This document shows, piece after piece, positions 21,692-29,720 of a DNA stretch of 64,000 nt; position 1 is the stretch's first letter; each line of letters starts with the position of its first letter. The position numbers were made by a program, and so were the translations under genes. A model generated the notes under the pieces. The model was not told the origin of the DNA. It ran no database searches and was given only the letters and a program-made list of their open reading frames with translations. Source of the stretch: Sphingomonas sp. 8AM (GTDB taxonomy: Bacteria > Pseudomonadota > Alphaproteobacteria > Sphingomonadales > Sphingomonadaceae); contig NZ_LR733844.1 in NCBI RefSeq assembly GCF_902506455.1, positions 435,133-499,132 of the forward strand, written 5' to 3'.

Positions 21692-22336
21692 ATGAAGAAC
21701 TGGCGCTCCCTTATCACCTCGCTCTCGCGCGCGACGCTGGTTCGCGCTGCGGTGGCGCTGGGCGTCGGCGGATCGGCGATCGGCGGCTACGCTGGGCTCG
21801 GCATCATCGGCGGTACCGTGCCGTTCGCAGAGGCAATGAACCTGCCGGCCGCGCTGGCGGTGCTCCCCGACCCGCTGTCGATCATGACCGCGCGCTCGCC
21901 CGGTGAGCGCGGTCATGGCGCGATGTTCAACATCAAGCAGATCAAGCGCCCGCGCCAGCTGGCCAACGTTCGTCCGCGCGGACCGCGCGAGCGTGTGCTG
22001 AGCAACGTGCGCGAGCGGACTCCTGCGGGCATTGTTCCAGGTGGGGACCTGCCGATCACGCCGGGTGGCTTCGTCCCCGATCTCGCGCCGGTCACGCCGG
22101 ACGCGCTGGGCCCGGTCGGCCCGGGGGGCGGGAACGGCTTTGGCCCGCCGCCGGTCTTCCCGACCGGTCCGGGCGGCAACATCCCGGGTGTCCCTGGCCC
22201 GACGCCGACGCCGACGCCGACCACCCCGGTTCCGGCCGTACCGGAGCCAGCGACCTGGGCGATGATGGCGCTAGGCTTTGCGATCACCGGCCTGACGGTG
22301 CGACGCCGCAAGCGGACGCGCGCCATCGTCGCATGA
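21692..22336 (+). CDS. PEPxxWA-CTERM sorting-signal protein, Pro/Gly-rich
   Basis: The 214-residue protein begins with a signal-like hydrophobic segment (LVRAAVALGVGGSAIGG) and ends with the sorting motif PEPATWAMMALGFAITGL followed by RRRKR, the PEPxxWA-CTERM signature recognised by exosortase-type systems in sphingomonads. The middle is low complexity: a basic stretch (KQIKRPRQLANVRPRGPRER) and a long Gly/Pro region ending in a (PT)n run. No catalytic domain is visible, so a surface or envelope structural role is likely. Its stop overlaps the start of the L,D-transpeptidase gene (ATGA), which ties the two in expression. The upstream 215 bases hold three GTTAAC boxes. Confidence 0.78.
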   Translation: MKNWRSLITSLSRATLVRAAVALGVGGSAIGGYAGLGIIGGTVPFAEAMNLPAALAVLPDPLSIMTARSPGERGHGAMFNIKQIKRPRQLANVRPRGPRERVLSNVRERTPAGIVPGGDLPITPGGFVPDLAPVTPDALGPVGPGGGNGFGPPPVFPTGPGGNIPGVPGPTPTPTPTTPVPAVPEPATWAMMALGFAITGLTVRRRKRTRAIVA

Positions 22337-22926
22337 CCCGACTGCGGCTCGGTACTGCCGTCCTCGCGCTGGCGACTGCGGGTGTCGTCGCGCCGATGGC
22401 GCGGGCGACCACCACCGCCACGACGATCGGCAGTTATGGCGCGCGCTTTCGCTATCCGGAAGGGCGCGAGGCTGCGCTGGCAATGGCCGGCGCGCAGCCA
22501 TTGCGGGTCCGAAGCGTGCTCGCGATCCGCAAGCCGATGCGCTTCGGCGATTATGTCTGGAACGATCTCGGCGTGCCGACGACCGGCACGGTCCGTGTCC
22601 GGGTCGATCTGCCGCGTCAAACAATCTCGGTCTTTCGCGACGGGCATGAGATCGGCACCGCCGTCATCCTTTACGGCACCGACCACAAACCGACGCCGAC
22701 CGGCACCTTCCCGATCCTGATGCGCGCGCGCCAGCATCAATCGTCGCTGTACGATGCGGAAATGCCGTACATGCTGCGGCTCACCAACGATGGCGTCGCC
22801 ATTCACGCCAGTTCGGTCCGGCGCGGCTCCGCGACGCACGGCTGCATCGGCGTCCCCCTGTCCTTCGCGCAATTGTTGTTCGATCAGGTCGCACGCGGCG
22901 ATCTGGTGACGATCGTCGGCGCGTAA
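22333..22926 (+). CDS. L,D-transpeptidase (YkuD family)
   Basis: The 197-residue protein has a signal peptide (residues 1-25, ending MARA) and a YkuD domain with its catalytic pattern H158-ASSVRRGSAT-H169-G-C171. L,D-transpeptidases make 3-3 peptidoglycan cross-links or attach proteins to the wall. It lacks a recognisable peptidoglycan-binding domain. Its start codon overlaps the preceding PEP-CTERM gene, so the two products are probably made together; a possible link is anchoring or remodelling of the wall at sites where that protein is exposed. A small hairpin (TGCCGG-AGCC-CCGGCA, 22939-22954) follows the stop. Confidence 0.87.
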   Translation: MTRLRLGTAVLALATAGVVAPMARATTTATTIGSYGARFRYPEGREAALAMAGAQPLRVRSVLAIRKPMRFGDYVWNDLGVPTTGTVRVRVDLPRQTISVFRDGHEIGTAVILYGTDHKPTPTGTFPILMRARQHQSSLYDAEMPYMLRLTNDGVAIHASSVRRGSATHGCIGVPLSFAQLLFDQVARGDLVTIVGA

Positions 22927-23068
22927 TCTGGCAAGATCTGCCGGAGCCCCGGCAAGTTGACTTGCGGCGCGTCACAGGTGTGAAGACGCGCTAACCAGAT
23001 TCCCTAACCGGCGGTAAGGACCGCGCCCGGTACTTTCTCCTGGTCATCAGGAAGAGGTTACCCGGCCC

Positions 23069-23599
23069 ATGCCGCGTTCCACCCCGCGTCGCCGCCCGTT
23101 GCTCGTCGCTCTCGCCGCCTTGCTGTGCGTGCCGGCGCTGACCGGTGCGGCAAGCTATTCGAACACATTCGACGCCCGCGTGCTCGCGGCGCACAATGCG
23201 GAACGCGCCGCGCTGGGCATCCCGCCGCTGCGCTGGAACGCGGAACTGGTCGAGTCGGCACATGCCTGGGGCCAGTATCTCGCCACCACCGGCCGGTTCG
23301 AACACGCGCCCGAGCGGCGCATGGATCCGGAGGGCGAGAATCTGTGGGCCGGCACGCGCGGCTATTACACGCCCGAGGCGATGGTCGACGGCTGGACGCG
23401 CGAGAAGCGCTACTTCAAGCCCGGCGCATTTCCGAACAACAGCACCACCGGTCGTGTCGCCGATGTCGGCCATTATACGCAGCTGATGTGGCGCGACACG
23501 GTCGAGGTCGGCTGCGCGCTGGCGCGTGGCCACGACGAGGACGTTCTGGTCTGCCGCTACAAGAACGCCGGCAACTACCGCGGCGAGCGCCCGTTCTGA
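23069..23599 (+). CDS. Secreted CAP-domain (SCP/PR-1-like) protein
   Basis: The 176-residue product has a signal peptide (RRRPLLVALAALLCVPALTGAAS) followed by a single CAP domain. Typical motifs are AAHNAERAALGIPPLRWN (about 40-57), GENLWAGTRGYYTPEAMVDGW, and GHYTQLMWRDTVEVGCALA near residue 130, and the His and Glu residues usual in the CAP cavity are present. Bacterial CAP proteins are secreted with largely unknown roles, some binding lipids or sterols. The 142-base gap before it and its own ATG suggest an independent promoter. The 282 bases after it contain no convincing gene. Confidence 0.85.
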   Translation: MPRSTPRRRPLLVALAALLCVPALTGAASYSNTFDARVLAAHNAERAALGIPPLRWNAELVESAHAWGQYLATTGRFEHAPERRMDPEGENLWAGTRGYYTPEAMVDGWTREKRYFKPGAFPNNSTTGRVADVGHYTQLMWRDTVEVGCALARGHDEDVLVCRYKNAGNYRGERPF

Positions 23600-23799
23600 C
23601 GCGCCGCTCGACCGACGATCTGGTGTTTGGTCCGATTAACGCCCACAATCTGTAGCGTCTGCGGCCACCTTCGCGTAGAATGGCCCTGACATCATCGTGA
23701 CTCGGCGGGTGTCCGTCGATCGCGGTGACGGGCTCCGCGGGGAGCACGATGCAGGCGCAGGAGCGGGCGACAGCGGATGGACGACGACACGCCTCGGCA

Positions 23800-23840
23800 G
23801 GCAAACGAAACCCCGGCGCGCCGTGCGGCGGCCGGGGCTG
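23800..23840 (-). terminator. Hairpin terminator of the DUF2171 gene
   Basis: Read on the minus strand, CCCCGGC (23831-23837) and GCCGGGG (23811-23817) pair around a GC-rich loop, and TTTCGTTTG follows. It lies 42 bases past the DUF2171 stop codon. The T tract is interrupted, so the prediction is moderate. Confidence 0.5.
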
Positions 23841-23881
23841 TCGTGCGCGGCCGGGCGGTCAGCGCCGCCGCGGCGAGATGG

Positions 23882-24133
23882 TCATTCCGCCTCTTCGAAC
23901 ATGTCCTGCGCGTTCTGCGCGGTCGCGGACAGACGCACCGTGTCACCCTCGACGTCGGCGACCAGCCCGAGGGGCAGGTAATGATGCTTCGCGCCCTGCC
24001 CGTCCTCGGTGGACGGCGAGTCGTTTTTGGTCAGCTTGATACGGTCGCCATCGACATGGTCGACGATACCGACGTGTACGCCGTCCGCACCGATCACTTC
24101 GGCATGTTCCTTGATCTGGCTGGCATCGACCAT
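23882..24133 (-). CDS. DUF2171-family small protein
   Basis: The 83-residue protein (MVDASQIKEHAEVIGADGVHVG) matches the DUF2171 pattern, with the PRC-barrel-like run HVGIVDHVDGDRIKLTKND and KHHYLPLGLVADVEG. Such acidic small proteins are frequent in sphingomonads and are thought to be stress-related, but their biochemical role is not known. It lies alone on the minus strand between two plus-strand genes, with GGAGAACGACG before the start and a hairpin after it. Confidence 0.78.
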   Translation of the reverse strand: MVDASQIKEHAEVIGADGVHVGIVDHVDGDRIKLTKNDSPSTEDGQGAKHHYLPLGLVADVEGDTVRLSATAQNAQDMFEEAE

Positions 24134-24189
24134 CGTCGTTCTCCTTGGTTGGGCTCGGGCGGCAAACGCGCCGCTGCGACTTTGGTCGC

Positions 24190-24402
24190 ATGATGGCGAC
24201 GCTGCCGCTGCAATCCGCGATCATGTTCGCAGTCGCCGCCGTCTTCGTGCTGGTCGGGGCGTGGCTGCTGGTGCAATTGCGTCATCCGCAGGGACCGGCG
24301 CGCGTCTATGTCTATCGGATGGCCGGGATCATGGCGCTGGCGGGGGGCAGCGTGCTGGCGATGTCGGCCTGGGCGATGTGGCAATGGAGCCTCGAAGCCT
24401 GA
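24190..24402 (+). CDS. Small membrane protein, two transmembrane segments
   Basis: The 70-residue product has two hydrophobic helices (SAIMFAVAAVFVLVGAWLLV and RMAGIMALAGGSVLAMSAWAM) separated by a polar RHPQGPARVYVY turn. No family is recognised. It precedes nrdB by 54 bases on the same strand. The start is taken at the first of two consecutive ATGs; an ATG at 24145 would add an unlikely basic extension. Codon use is normal for the genome, which supports it being real, but the function is unknown. Confidence 0.55.
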   Translation: MMATLPLQSAIMFAVAAVFVLVGAWLLVQLRHPQGPARVYVYRMAGIMALAGGSVLAMSAWAMWQWSLEA

Positions 24403-24456
24403 TCACACCCGTTATTTGATACGTTTTTCGTAAATATCTCTCACCGGAGTAACCCC

Positions 24457-25515
24457 ATGCCGCTTCTTCAGGCGTCCAAGCAGTACAAGCCCTTCGAATA
24501 TCCTTGGGCATTTGAATATTGGAAGCGCCAGCAACAGTTGCACTGGCTGCCGGAGGAAGTGCCGCTCGGCGAGGATTGCCGTGACTGGGCGCAGAAGCTC
24601 ACCGATCACGAGCGCAATCTGCTGACGCAGATCTTCCGCTTCTTCACGCAGGCCGACGTCGAGGTGCAGGATTGCTACCACGAAAAGTATGGCCGGGTGT
24701 TCAAGCCGACCGAGATCAAGATGATGCTGACCGCGTTCAGCAACATGGAGACCGTGCACATCGCCGCCTACTCGCACCTGCTCGACACGATCGGCATGCC
24801 GGAAAGCGAATATGGCGCGTTCCTCGAATATGCCGAGCTGAAGGAGAAGCATGATTACATGCAGAACTTCGGCGTCGACAGCGACGAGGATATCGCGCGG
24901 ACGCTGGCGATGTTCGGCGGCTTTACCGAGGGCGTGCAGCTGTTTGCCAGTTTCGCGATGCTGATGAACTTTCCGCGCTTCAACAAGATGAAGGGCATGG
25001 GGCAGATCGTCACCTGGTCGATTCGCGACGAGAGCCTGCATTGCGAGGGCATCATCAAGATGTTCCACACCTTCTGCGCCGAGCGGCAGTGCCTGACCAA
25101 GGCGGTGAAGGACGACATCGCCGACGTGTGCCAGACGACGATCCGGCTCGAGGACAATTTCATCGATCTCGCCTTCGAAATGGGCCCGGTGAACGGAATG
25201 ACCGCGAAGGACATCAAGAAGTATATCCGCTACATCGCCGACTGGCGGATGGGGCAGTTGGGGCTGAAGCCGATCTACATGATCGACGAGCATCCGATCC
25301 CGTGGTTGATCCCGATGCTGAACGGCGTCGAACATGCCAATTTCTTCGAGACGCGCGCGACCGAATATTCCAAGGCCGCGACGCGCGGGCAGTGGAACGA
25401 CGTGTGGGACAGTTTCGACAAGCGCCAGAAAGCAAAGGTCATCACCGCCGCGGCGAACGAGGATCCAACCGAGATGGGCGACATGTTCGCGCGCGCGGGG
25501 GTCGCCGCCGAATAA
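24457..25515 (+). CDS. nrdB: Ribonucleoside-diphosphate reductase, beta subunit (class Ia/Ib type)
   Basis: The 352-residue protein is a ribonucleotide reductase R2 subunit. The iron ligands and radical site align as E98-TV-H101-IAA-Y105, so the radical Tyr is kept, and further ligands lie in SIRDESLHCEG (around residue 190). It generates the tyrosyl radical used by the alpha subunit to reduce ribonucleotides. The start has CGGAG eight bases upstream, and the upstream leader is AT-rich. The alpha gene nrdA is not adjacent in this window: the preceding gene is a small membrane protein and tRNA-Arg follows. A terminator lies 26 bases after the stop. Confidence 0.94.
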   Translation: MPLLQASKQYKPFEYPWAFEYWKRQQQLHWLPEEVPLGEDCRDWAQKLTDHERNLLTQIFRFFTQADVEVQDCYHEKYGRVFKPTEIKMMLTAFSNMETVHIAAYSHLLDTIGMPESEYGAFLEYAELKEKHDYMQNFGVDSDEDIARTLAMFGGFTEGVQLFASFAMLMNFPRFNKMKGMGQIVTWSIRDESLHCEGIIKMFHTFCAERQCLTKAVKDDIADVCQTTIRLEDNFIDLAFEMGPVNGMTAKDIKKYIRYIADWRMGQLGLKPIYMIDEHPIPWLIPMLNGVEHANFFETRATEYSKAATRGQWNDVWDSFDKRQKAKVITAAANEDPTEMGDMFARAGVAAE

Positions 25516-25540
25516 TCGTGATTAACCCGGTGACCGAGGA

Positions 25541-25571
25541 AGGCCGCGCGTAGCGACACGTCGCGGCCTTT
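25541..25571 (+). terminator. Rho-independent-like terminator after nrdB
   Basis: GGCCGCG (25542-25548) pairs with CGCGGCC (25562-25568) and is followed by TTTCG. It lies 26 bases past the nrdB stop. The next 120 bases up to the tRNA-Arg terminator show no gene or other structure. Confidence 0.65.
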
Positions 25572-25695
25572 CGCGTGAAAGTGGGCGAAGCTCAGCGAGG
25601 GCAGCCGAAAGATCAGCCCGTTGCGTGTGCAGTCCACGCGTGGGCAGCAGATCAATCAAGGGCTGTAGAAGGGCAGGCGCCGGAACAATGCGCAT

Positions 25696-25723
25696 CAAAA
25701 AAGGGGCAGCTTTCGCTGCCCCT
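25696..25723 (-). terminator. Rho-independent terminator of tRNA-Arg
   Basis: On the minus strand AGGGGCAGC, loop GAAA and GCTGCCCCT form a perfect 9-bp stem followed by TTTTTTG. It is 33 bases past the 3' end of tRNA-Arg and is the clearest intrinsic terminator in the window. Confidence 0.9.
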
Positions 25724-25756
25724 CTGTTTCCACTGACTTCCTCCCGGGAGAGAAAG

Positions 25757-25833
25757 TGGTGCGCCCGGAACGATTCGAACGTCCGACCCTCAGATTCGTA
25801 GTCTGATGCTCTATCCAGCTGAGCTACGGGCGC
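25757..25833 (-). tRNA. tRNA-Arg (anticodon ACG)
   Basis: The reverse strand gives acceptor GCGCCCG pairing with CGGGCGC, D arm AGCTCAGCTGGATAGAGC, anticodon arm TCAGA-CTACGAA-TCTGA with anticodon ACG, and T arm with GTTCGAATC. Discriminator A and genomic CCA (25757-25759) are present. ACG is expected to be edited to ICG by TadA, whose gene is at 39.8 kb. Confidence 0.97.
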
Positions 25834-25916
25834 CCTGTGGAGCGGCGCTGTTACGCGGCGAATCAGATACGCGCAAGGGCATTGCGCCACTTTTTTTGCG
25901 CCTCTAGGCAAAAAGC

Positions 25917-26417
25917 ATGCTCCGCGCTTACGCCCCGCTCGCTGCCCTCTGCCTGCTCGCCGCCTGCGCGAGCGACCCGACCGTCTATCCGTCGCTCGCG
26001 CCGCGTCCGGTCGAAAAGTTCGGTTTCGCGGAGCCGGCGACACCGCCGCCCGCCCCTGCGGCGCAAGATCCTGCACTGGATAAGGAATTGACGGCGATCA
26101 CGGCCAAGGGCGACACTGCCGCACGCGATTTCGACCGGGCGGCGGCGCGAGCGGAGACGCTCGCTCGCGCCGCAAAGGAAGCAAAGGTCGGGAGCGATGC
26201 GTGGATCGCGGCGCAGACGGCGATTGCGGATCTGGATGCGCTGCGGTCGAGCTATGGCGATACGGTGGGGGCGCTCGATGACCTCGCCAGCACGCGCGCG
26301 GCGGCGCTGCAGCCCACGTATCCCGCGCTGGAACAGGCACTTGCCGCCGCCCGCGCGACCGCGCAGGCGCAGACGGCGCGGATCGATGCGCTCGCAGGCT
26401 CGCTGCCGGGCGCCTAG
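25917..26417 (+). CDS. Putative lipoprotein of unknown function
   Basis: The 166-residue product starts with a clear lipoprotein signal (YAPLAALCLLAACAS, Cys17). A Pro/Ala-rich stretch (ATPPPAPAAQDP) follows, and the rest is Ala-rich and strongly helical (FDRAAARAETLARAAKEAKVG and later ALEQALAAARATAQAQTARI), probably coiled coil in the periplasm. I do not recognise the family. The gene converges with the spermidine-synthase-like gene and their last four bases overlap. There is no obvious ribosome site change or frameshift; the composition matches the genome. Confidence 0.7.
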   Translation: MLRAYAPLAALCLLAACASDPTVYPSLAPRPVEKFGFAEPATPPPAPAAQDPALDKELTAITAKGDTAARDFDRAAARAETLARAAKEAKVGSDAWIAAQTAIADLDALRSSYGDTVGALDDLASTRAAALQPTYPALEQALAAARATAQAQTARIDALAGSLPGA

Positions 26418-28606
26418 AAGCTCAGCAGCGGCAGGATGCTGGCGTACTCGTCGGTCCACGGCGCAAACCCCGGACGGCGCACCAAATTTTTCCAGTCGCC
26501 CTTGCCGCCCGCCACCAGGGCGAGCGTCCAGGGATCGCGGGTCATCACCACCCAGGAGGACGGCGTTTCCTCTTCCTGAAGCAGCGAGGGGCGGTGGTCG
26601 AGGATCAGCGCCTGCCATCCGCCGGCGCGCGCTGCGGCAGCGACGACGGGGCGCAAATTGACGAAACGGTTCGAGATGTGGACCGCCAAAACACCGTGCG
26701 CTGACAGAACGCGCGCGTAGACGGCAAAGGCTTCGCGGGTCAGGAGGTGCATCGGGACCGCGTCGGACGAAAATGCGTCGAGTGCGAGCACGTCCAGGCT
26801 CGCAGGGGACGCGCGTTCGAGCGATAATCGCGCGTCGCCGAGCACCATCGTCGCATCCGGTGCGCAATCCGCAACGAACGTGAAGCGTCGGGCGCGAGTC
26901 AGTGCCACCATCACGGGATCGATCTCGTAAAAGCGCCAGTGCTGCCCCGGCTGCGCGTAGCAGGCGAGCGTGCCGGTGCCGAGACCGACCACCCCGATCC
27001 GCGCGCCCGGCCCGAACAGCATCGGCGCGGCACGCATCACGTGCCCGACGCCGGAGTCGGGGGTGTAATAGGTGGTCGGCGTTCGCTCGCGCGCGGGCGT
27101 GCCGGTCAGTTGCACGCCGTGGAGCGTGGTGCCGTGGATCAGCGTGCGGCGGCGCGCCTCGTCGGCGACGGTGTAGACGCCGAAATAGCTCCGCACGCGT
27201 GCGCCCGGTTCGAGCGAGAGCGACAGCGAGCGCACGCCGCCGAACAGCAGCAGCCCGCTGGTCAGCACCAGCAGATACGGGAGACGCGCCCCGAGCGACG
27301 CCAGCCCGCCGAGCGCCACCAGCGTGAAGATCACGCCCGGATGCCGGACCTCGCGGAACCCGGCCGGGTCGCGCGACAGCACCAGCACCGCGAGGCAGAG
27401 CGCGCCGATGATCAGCACTGCCCCCGCGACCGTCATGCCGCGGCGATGCCAGAAGGCGCGCAACGCTGGCGTCAGATAGGTCTGCGGCACCAGCGCGCCC
27501 GCCGCGACGATCAGCAGCGGATATTCCCACGTCCAGTCGAACAGGGTCGGCGCGATCAGCCCGGCGAACACCCCGCCCAGCGCGCCGCCGAACGACATCG
27601 CGAGATAGAAGCCGGTCAGCCGCGCCGGCTCGGGGCGCAGGCGGTAAAGCTGGGTGTGGAGCGCGACCGAGATCATGAATAGCAGGATCAGCGCGGTGAT
27701 CGCGCTGAACGTCGCGCGCTCGGCAAACCCGCCCATCAGCACGCCGCCGAACAGCACGATCGTCACCGGTGCGGTGTTGGTCAGGAAATCGGCGACTCCG
27801 CGCCGCGCGGCGAAGGCAATCGAGAAGCTGAGCAGGTAGAGCGCAAGCGGGATAACCCACAGCAGCGGCATCGCGACCAGATCGGTGCTGACGAAGGTGC
27901 TGGTCGCCAGCATCATCCCCGACGGCACGAAGCCGAGCGCGATCCAGCGCGCCACCCGCGCGCGGCCCGGCGCCGGGTCCGCCGCCTGCGCGCGCGCGGG
28001 CTCGCGTCCGGCGGGCAGCAGCCGCGCACAACCGGCGACGAGCAGGATCAGCAGCAGATAGCCCGCGCTCCACAGCCAGCGCTGGCGCGAGACGCTCAGT
28101 AGCGGCTCGACGAGCAGCGGAAAGGCAAGCAGCCCCGCGAAGCTGCCGAAATTGGAGGCGGCATAGAGCGCATAAGGATCGGTGCCGGGGCGGGCGCTGG
28201 CGAACCAGCGCTGCATCAGCGGCGCCTGCGCCGAGACCGCAAAGAACAGCGGGCCGATCGAGACGACAAAGAGGTACGGCACCCACAAGGCCGGCTCGGC
28301 GCCGGCGGGGAGCACGCGGTCGCTGAGCCCGATCGGCAGGAACGCGCAGGCGGCGAGCAGCACGAGCAGGTGGACGATACCCTGTCGCCGCGGCGCGATC
28401 CGCCCGAGCAGATGCGCATAGCCGTACCCGCCGAGCAGCAGCGCCTGATAGACGAGCATCGCCGAGTTCCAGACGGCAGGCGCGCCGCCGAGCCGCGGCA
28501 AGGCGATCCGCGCGATCATTGGCTGGACGAGGAACAGCAGGAACGATCCGGTCAGGATCGTTGCGACGAACAGCCCCCGTTCGCGCGCCGTGGTGGCGTC
28601 AGTCAT
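26414..28606 (-). CDS. Membrane-fused spermidine/polyamine synthase-like protein
   Basis: The 730-residue protein joins a polytopic N-terminal membrane domain of about a dozen hydrophobic helices (residues 15-460) to a C-terminal Rossmann aminopropyltransferase-like domain. The latter has the nucleotide loop VGLGTGTLACYA (around residue 545), EIDPVMVALTRA and LDVLALDAFSSDAVPMHLLT, which is the synthase active-site Asp region. Members are annotated as fused MFS/spermidine synthase; aminopropyl transfer has not been shown for most. The substrate could be another polyamine or methylated compound. The stop overlaps the convergent lipoprotein gene, and the start overlaps the acetyltransferase gene upstream by eight bases. 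Confidence 0.8.
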   Translation of the reverse strand: MTDATTARERGLFVATILTGSFLLFLVQPMIARIALPRLGGAPAVWNSAMLVYQALLLGGYGYAHLLGRIAPRRQGIVHLLVLLAACAFLPIGLSDRVLPAGAEPALWVPYLFVVSIGPLFFAVSAQAPLMQRWFASARPGTDPYALYAASNFGSFAGLLAFPLLVEPLLSVSRQRWLWSAGYLLLILLVAGCARLLPAGREPARAQAADPAPGRARVARWIALGFVPSGMMLATSTFVSTDLVAMPLLWVIPLALYLLSFSIAFAARRGVADFLTNTAPVTIVLFGGVLMGGFAERATFSAITALILLFMISVALHTQLYRLRPEPARLTGFYLAMSFGGALGGVFAGLIAPTLFDWTWEYPLLIVAAGALVPQTYLTPALRAFWHRRGMTVAGAVLIIGALCLAVLVLSRDPAGFREVRHPGVIFTLVALGGLASLGARLPYLLVLTSGLLLFGGVRSLSLSLEPGARVRSYFGVYTVADEARRRTLIHGTTLHGVQLTGTPARERTPTTYYTPDSGVGHVMRAAPMLFGPGARIGVVGLGTGTLACYAQPGQHWRFYEIDPVMVALTRARRFTFVADCAPDATMVLGDARLSLERASPASLDVLALDAFSSDAVPMHLLTREAFAVYARVLSAHGVLAVHISNRFVNLRPVVAAAARAGGWQALILDHRPSLLQEEETPSSWVVMTRDPWTLALVAGGKGDWKNLVRRPGFAPWTDEYASILPLLSF

Positions 28607-29135
28607 TCAGCGGGCGGTCGATGCGGTAGAGGACATGGCGGCGCAAGGGACTGTCCGGAGCAAGATCGGGATGGTCGAAGTCACCATCCTCAACGCGCGT
28701 CATGCCGAGCCGCTCCATCAGCGCACGGCTGCGCTGGTTGGCGATGGTCGTCACAGCGAACACAGCGGGGGTGCCGCGAGCCCATTCGGCCGCCAGCACC
28801 GCGCGCGCCGCCTCGCTCGCCAGTCCCTGCCCCCATGCCTCGCGCGCCAGTCGCCAGCCGATCTCCGGCCGTCCTGCGATCGGACTGCCCGCCGGGCCCG
28901 GCTCAACCCCGCAGAAGCCGATGAAGGCGCGATCCGACCGCCGTTCCAATGCCCAGAAGCAGCGGCCGGTGATTTTAGCGATGTCGTTCGCTTCGCGCAT
29001 CATGGCGTGCGCGCCGGCGTCGGTCGTCGGCGGGCCGAGGTAGCGCATCACCTCGGCGTCCTGCCCCATTGCGTGAAAGGGCGCGACATCGTCATCGCGC
29101 CACGCGCGCAGGATCAGTCGTTCAGTAACGATCAC
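28599..29135 (-). CDS. GNAT-family N-acetyltransferase (RimJ/RimL-like)
   Basis: The 178-residue protein fits the RimJ/RimL type of GNAT enzymes: TERLILRAWRDDDVAPFHAM at the N-terminus, IGWRLAREAWGQGLASEAARA (about 90-110) as the acetyl-CoA loop and NQRSRALMERLGM near residue 140. The substrate is unknown. The start is GTG, overlapping the stop of a decayed GNAT remnant upstream (GTGA), and the end overlaps the polyamine-synthase-like gene, so it may be cotranscribed with that gene. Acetylation of a polyamine is a possible role but is only contextual. Confidence 0.84.
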   Translation of the reverse strand: MIVTERLILRAWRDDDVAPFHAMGQDAEVMRYLGPPTTDAGAHAMMREANDIAKITGRCFWALERRSDRAFIGFCGVEPGPAGSPIAGRPEIGWRLAREAWGQGLASEAARAVLAAEWARGTPAVFAVTTIANQRSRALMERLGMTRVEDGDFDHPDLAPDSPLRRHVLYRIDRPLND

Positions 29136-29448
29136 AGACGGATGATCCTGTGCGCCATCGTACCGGCGCGCAACGGACCAAGCAGGTAAGCCGGAGGTAC
29201 ATAGTCCGTGTCGGGCACATGCGGCACCCCTGATCTTGCCATCGATATCGGGCTGACGGCGCGCTCACGTCCGTCTGATTCAAGCCGCCACCGCACCTCC
29301 GACAAGGCCGCGCGAATACCCCACTCCCTCGGGCCACGGCTGCGGCGGTCAGTCGCGCGAAAGCGGTATCGGTGCCGTGTTCCCACGGTGTCATCAGTAC
29401 GGGCCGCCACGCGTCGCTTGCAAGCCCCAGACCCAAGCCCCCGAACAT
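29132..29448 (-). pseudogene. Decayed GNAT acetyltransferase paralogue
   Basis: Two frames on the minus strand carry successive pieces of a GNAT C-terminal half. One reads GLGLASDAWRPVLMTPWEHGT, which parallels GQGLASEAARAVLAAEWARGT of the intact neighbour; the other, about 80 bases on, reads GVPHVPDTDYVPPAY, paralleling RHVPEMDFMHPKY of the second intact copy. The N-terminal half is missing. The remnant ends in a stop overlapping the GTG start of the intact acetyltransferase. A frameshift plus insertion in an ancestral third copy is the simplest reading. Confidence 0.55.
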
Positions 29449-29497
29449 GGGTCACCCGACATTTAGATCATGATGACGTGAGGCCGACTATGCCGTT

Positions 29498-29626
29498 CGT
29501 CATTGCGAGCGTAGCGAAGCAATCCAGGGCGTCCTGGTCCGGCCCTGGATTGCTTCGCTGCGCTCGCAATGACGGCTGAGTTGCGCAAAGAAGAAGCGGG
29601 GCCCCGGATCAAGTCCGGGGCGACGG
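29498..29626. repeat. Family A repeat followed by half of a family B repeat
   Basis: A complete family A element (29498-29574) is followed after about 11 bases by AAGAAGCGGGGCCCCGGATCAAGTCCGGGGCGACGG (29590-29626), the right half of a family B element without its left arm. They sit between the decayed and intact acetyltransferase genes. The remaining gap to 29720 shows no gene. Confidence 0.82.
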
Positions 29627-29720
29627 AGGATGGTTGTTCGGCTCGCAGGACCGTTGACGCTTTCGGGAAACCTTCATGTCAATCACGCCACGCACGCGGG
29701 CCTAGCCGTACCCTTTCCGA

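Noticed and set aside
23600..23881. Possible genes in the gap after the CAP-domain protein
   Set aside because: Open frames here are short, Arg/Ala-rich and on both strands; only the hairpin near 23.8 kb is supported.
25863..28286. 807-residue open frame on the minus strand
   Set aside because: It overlaps the spermidine-synthase-like gene in another frame and lacks any recognisable motif.
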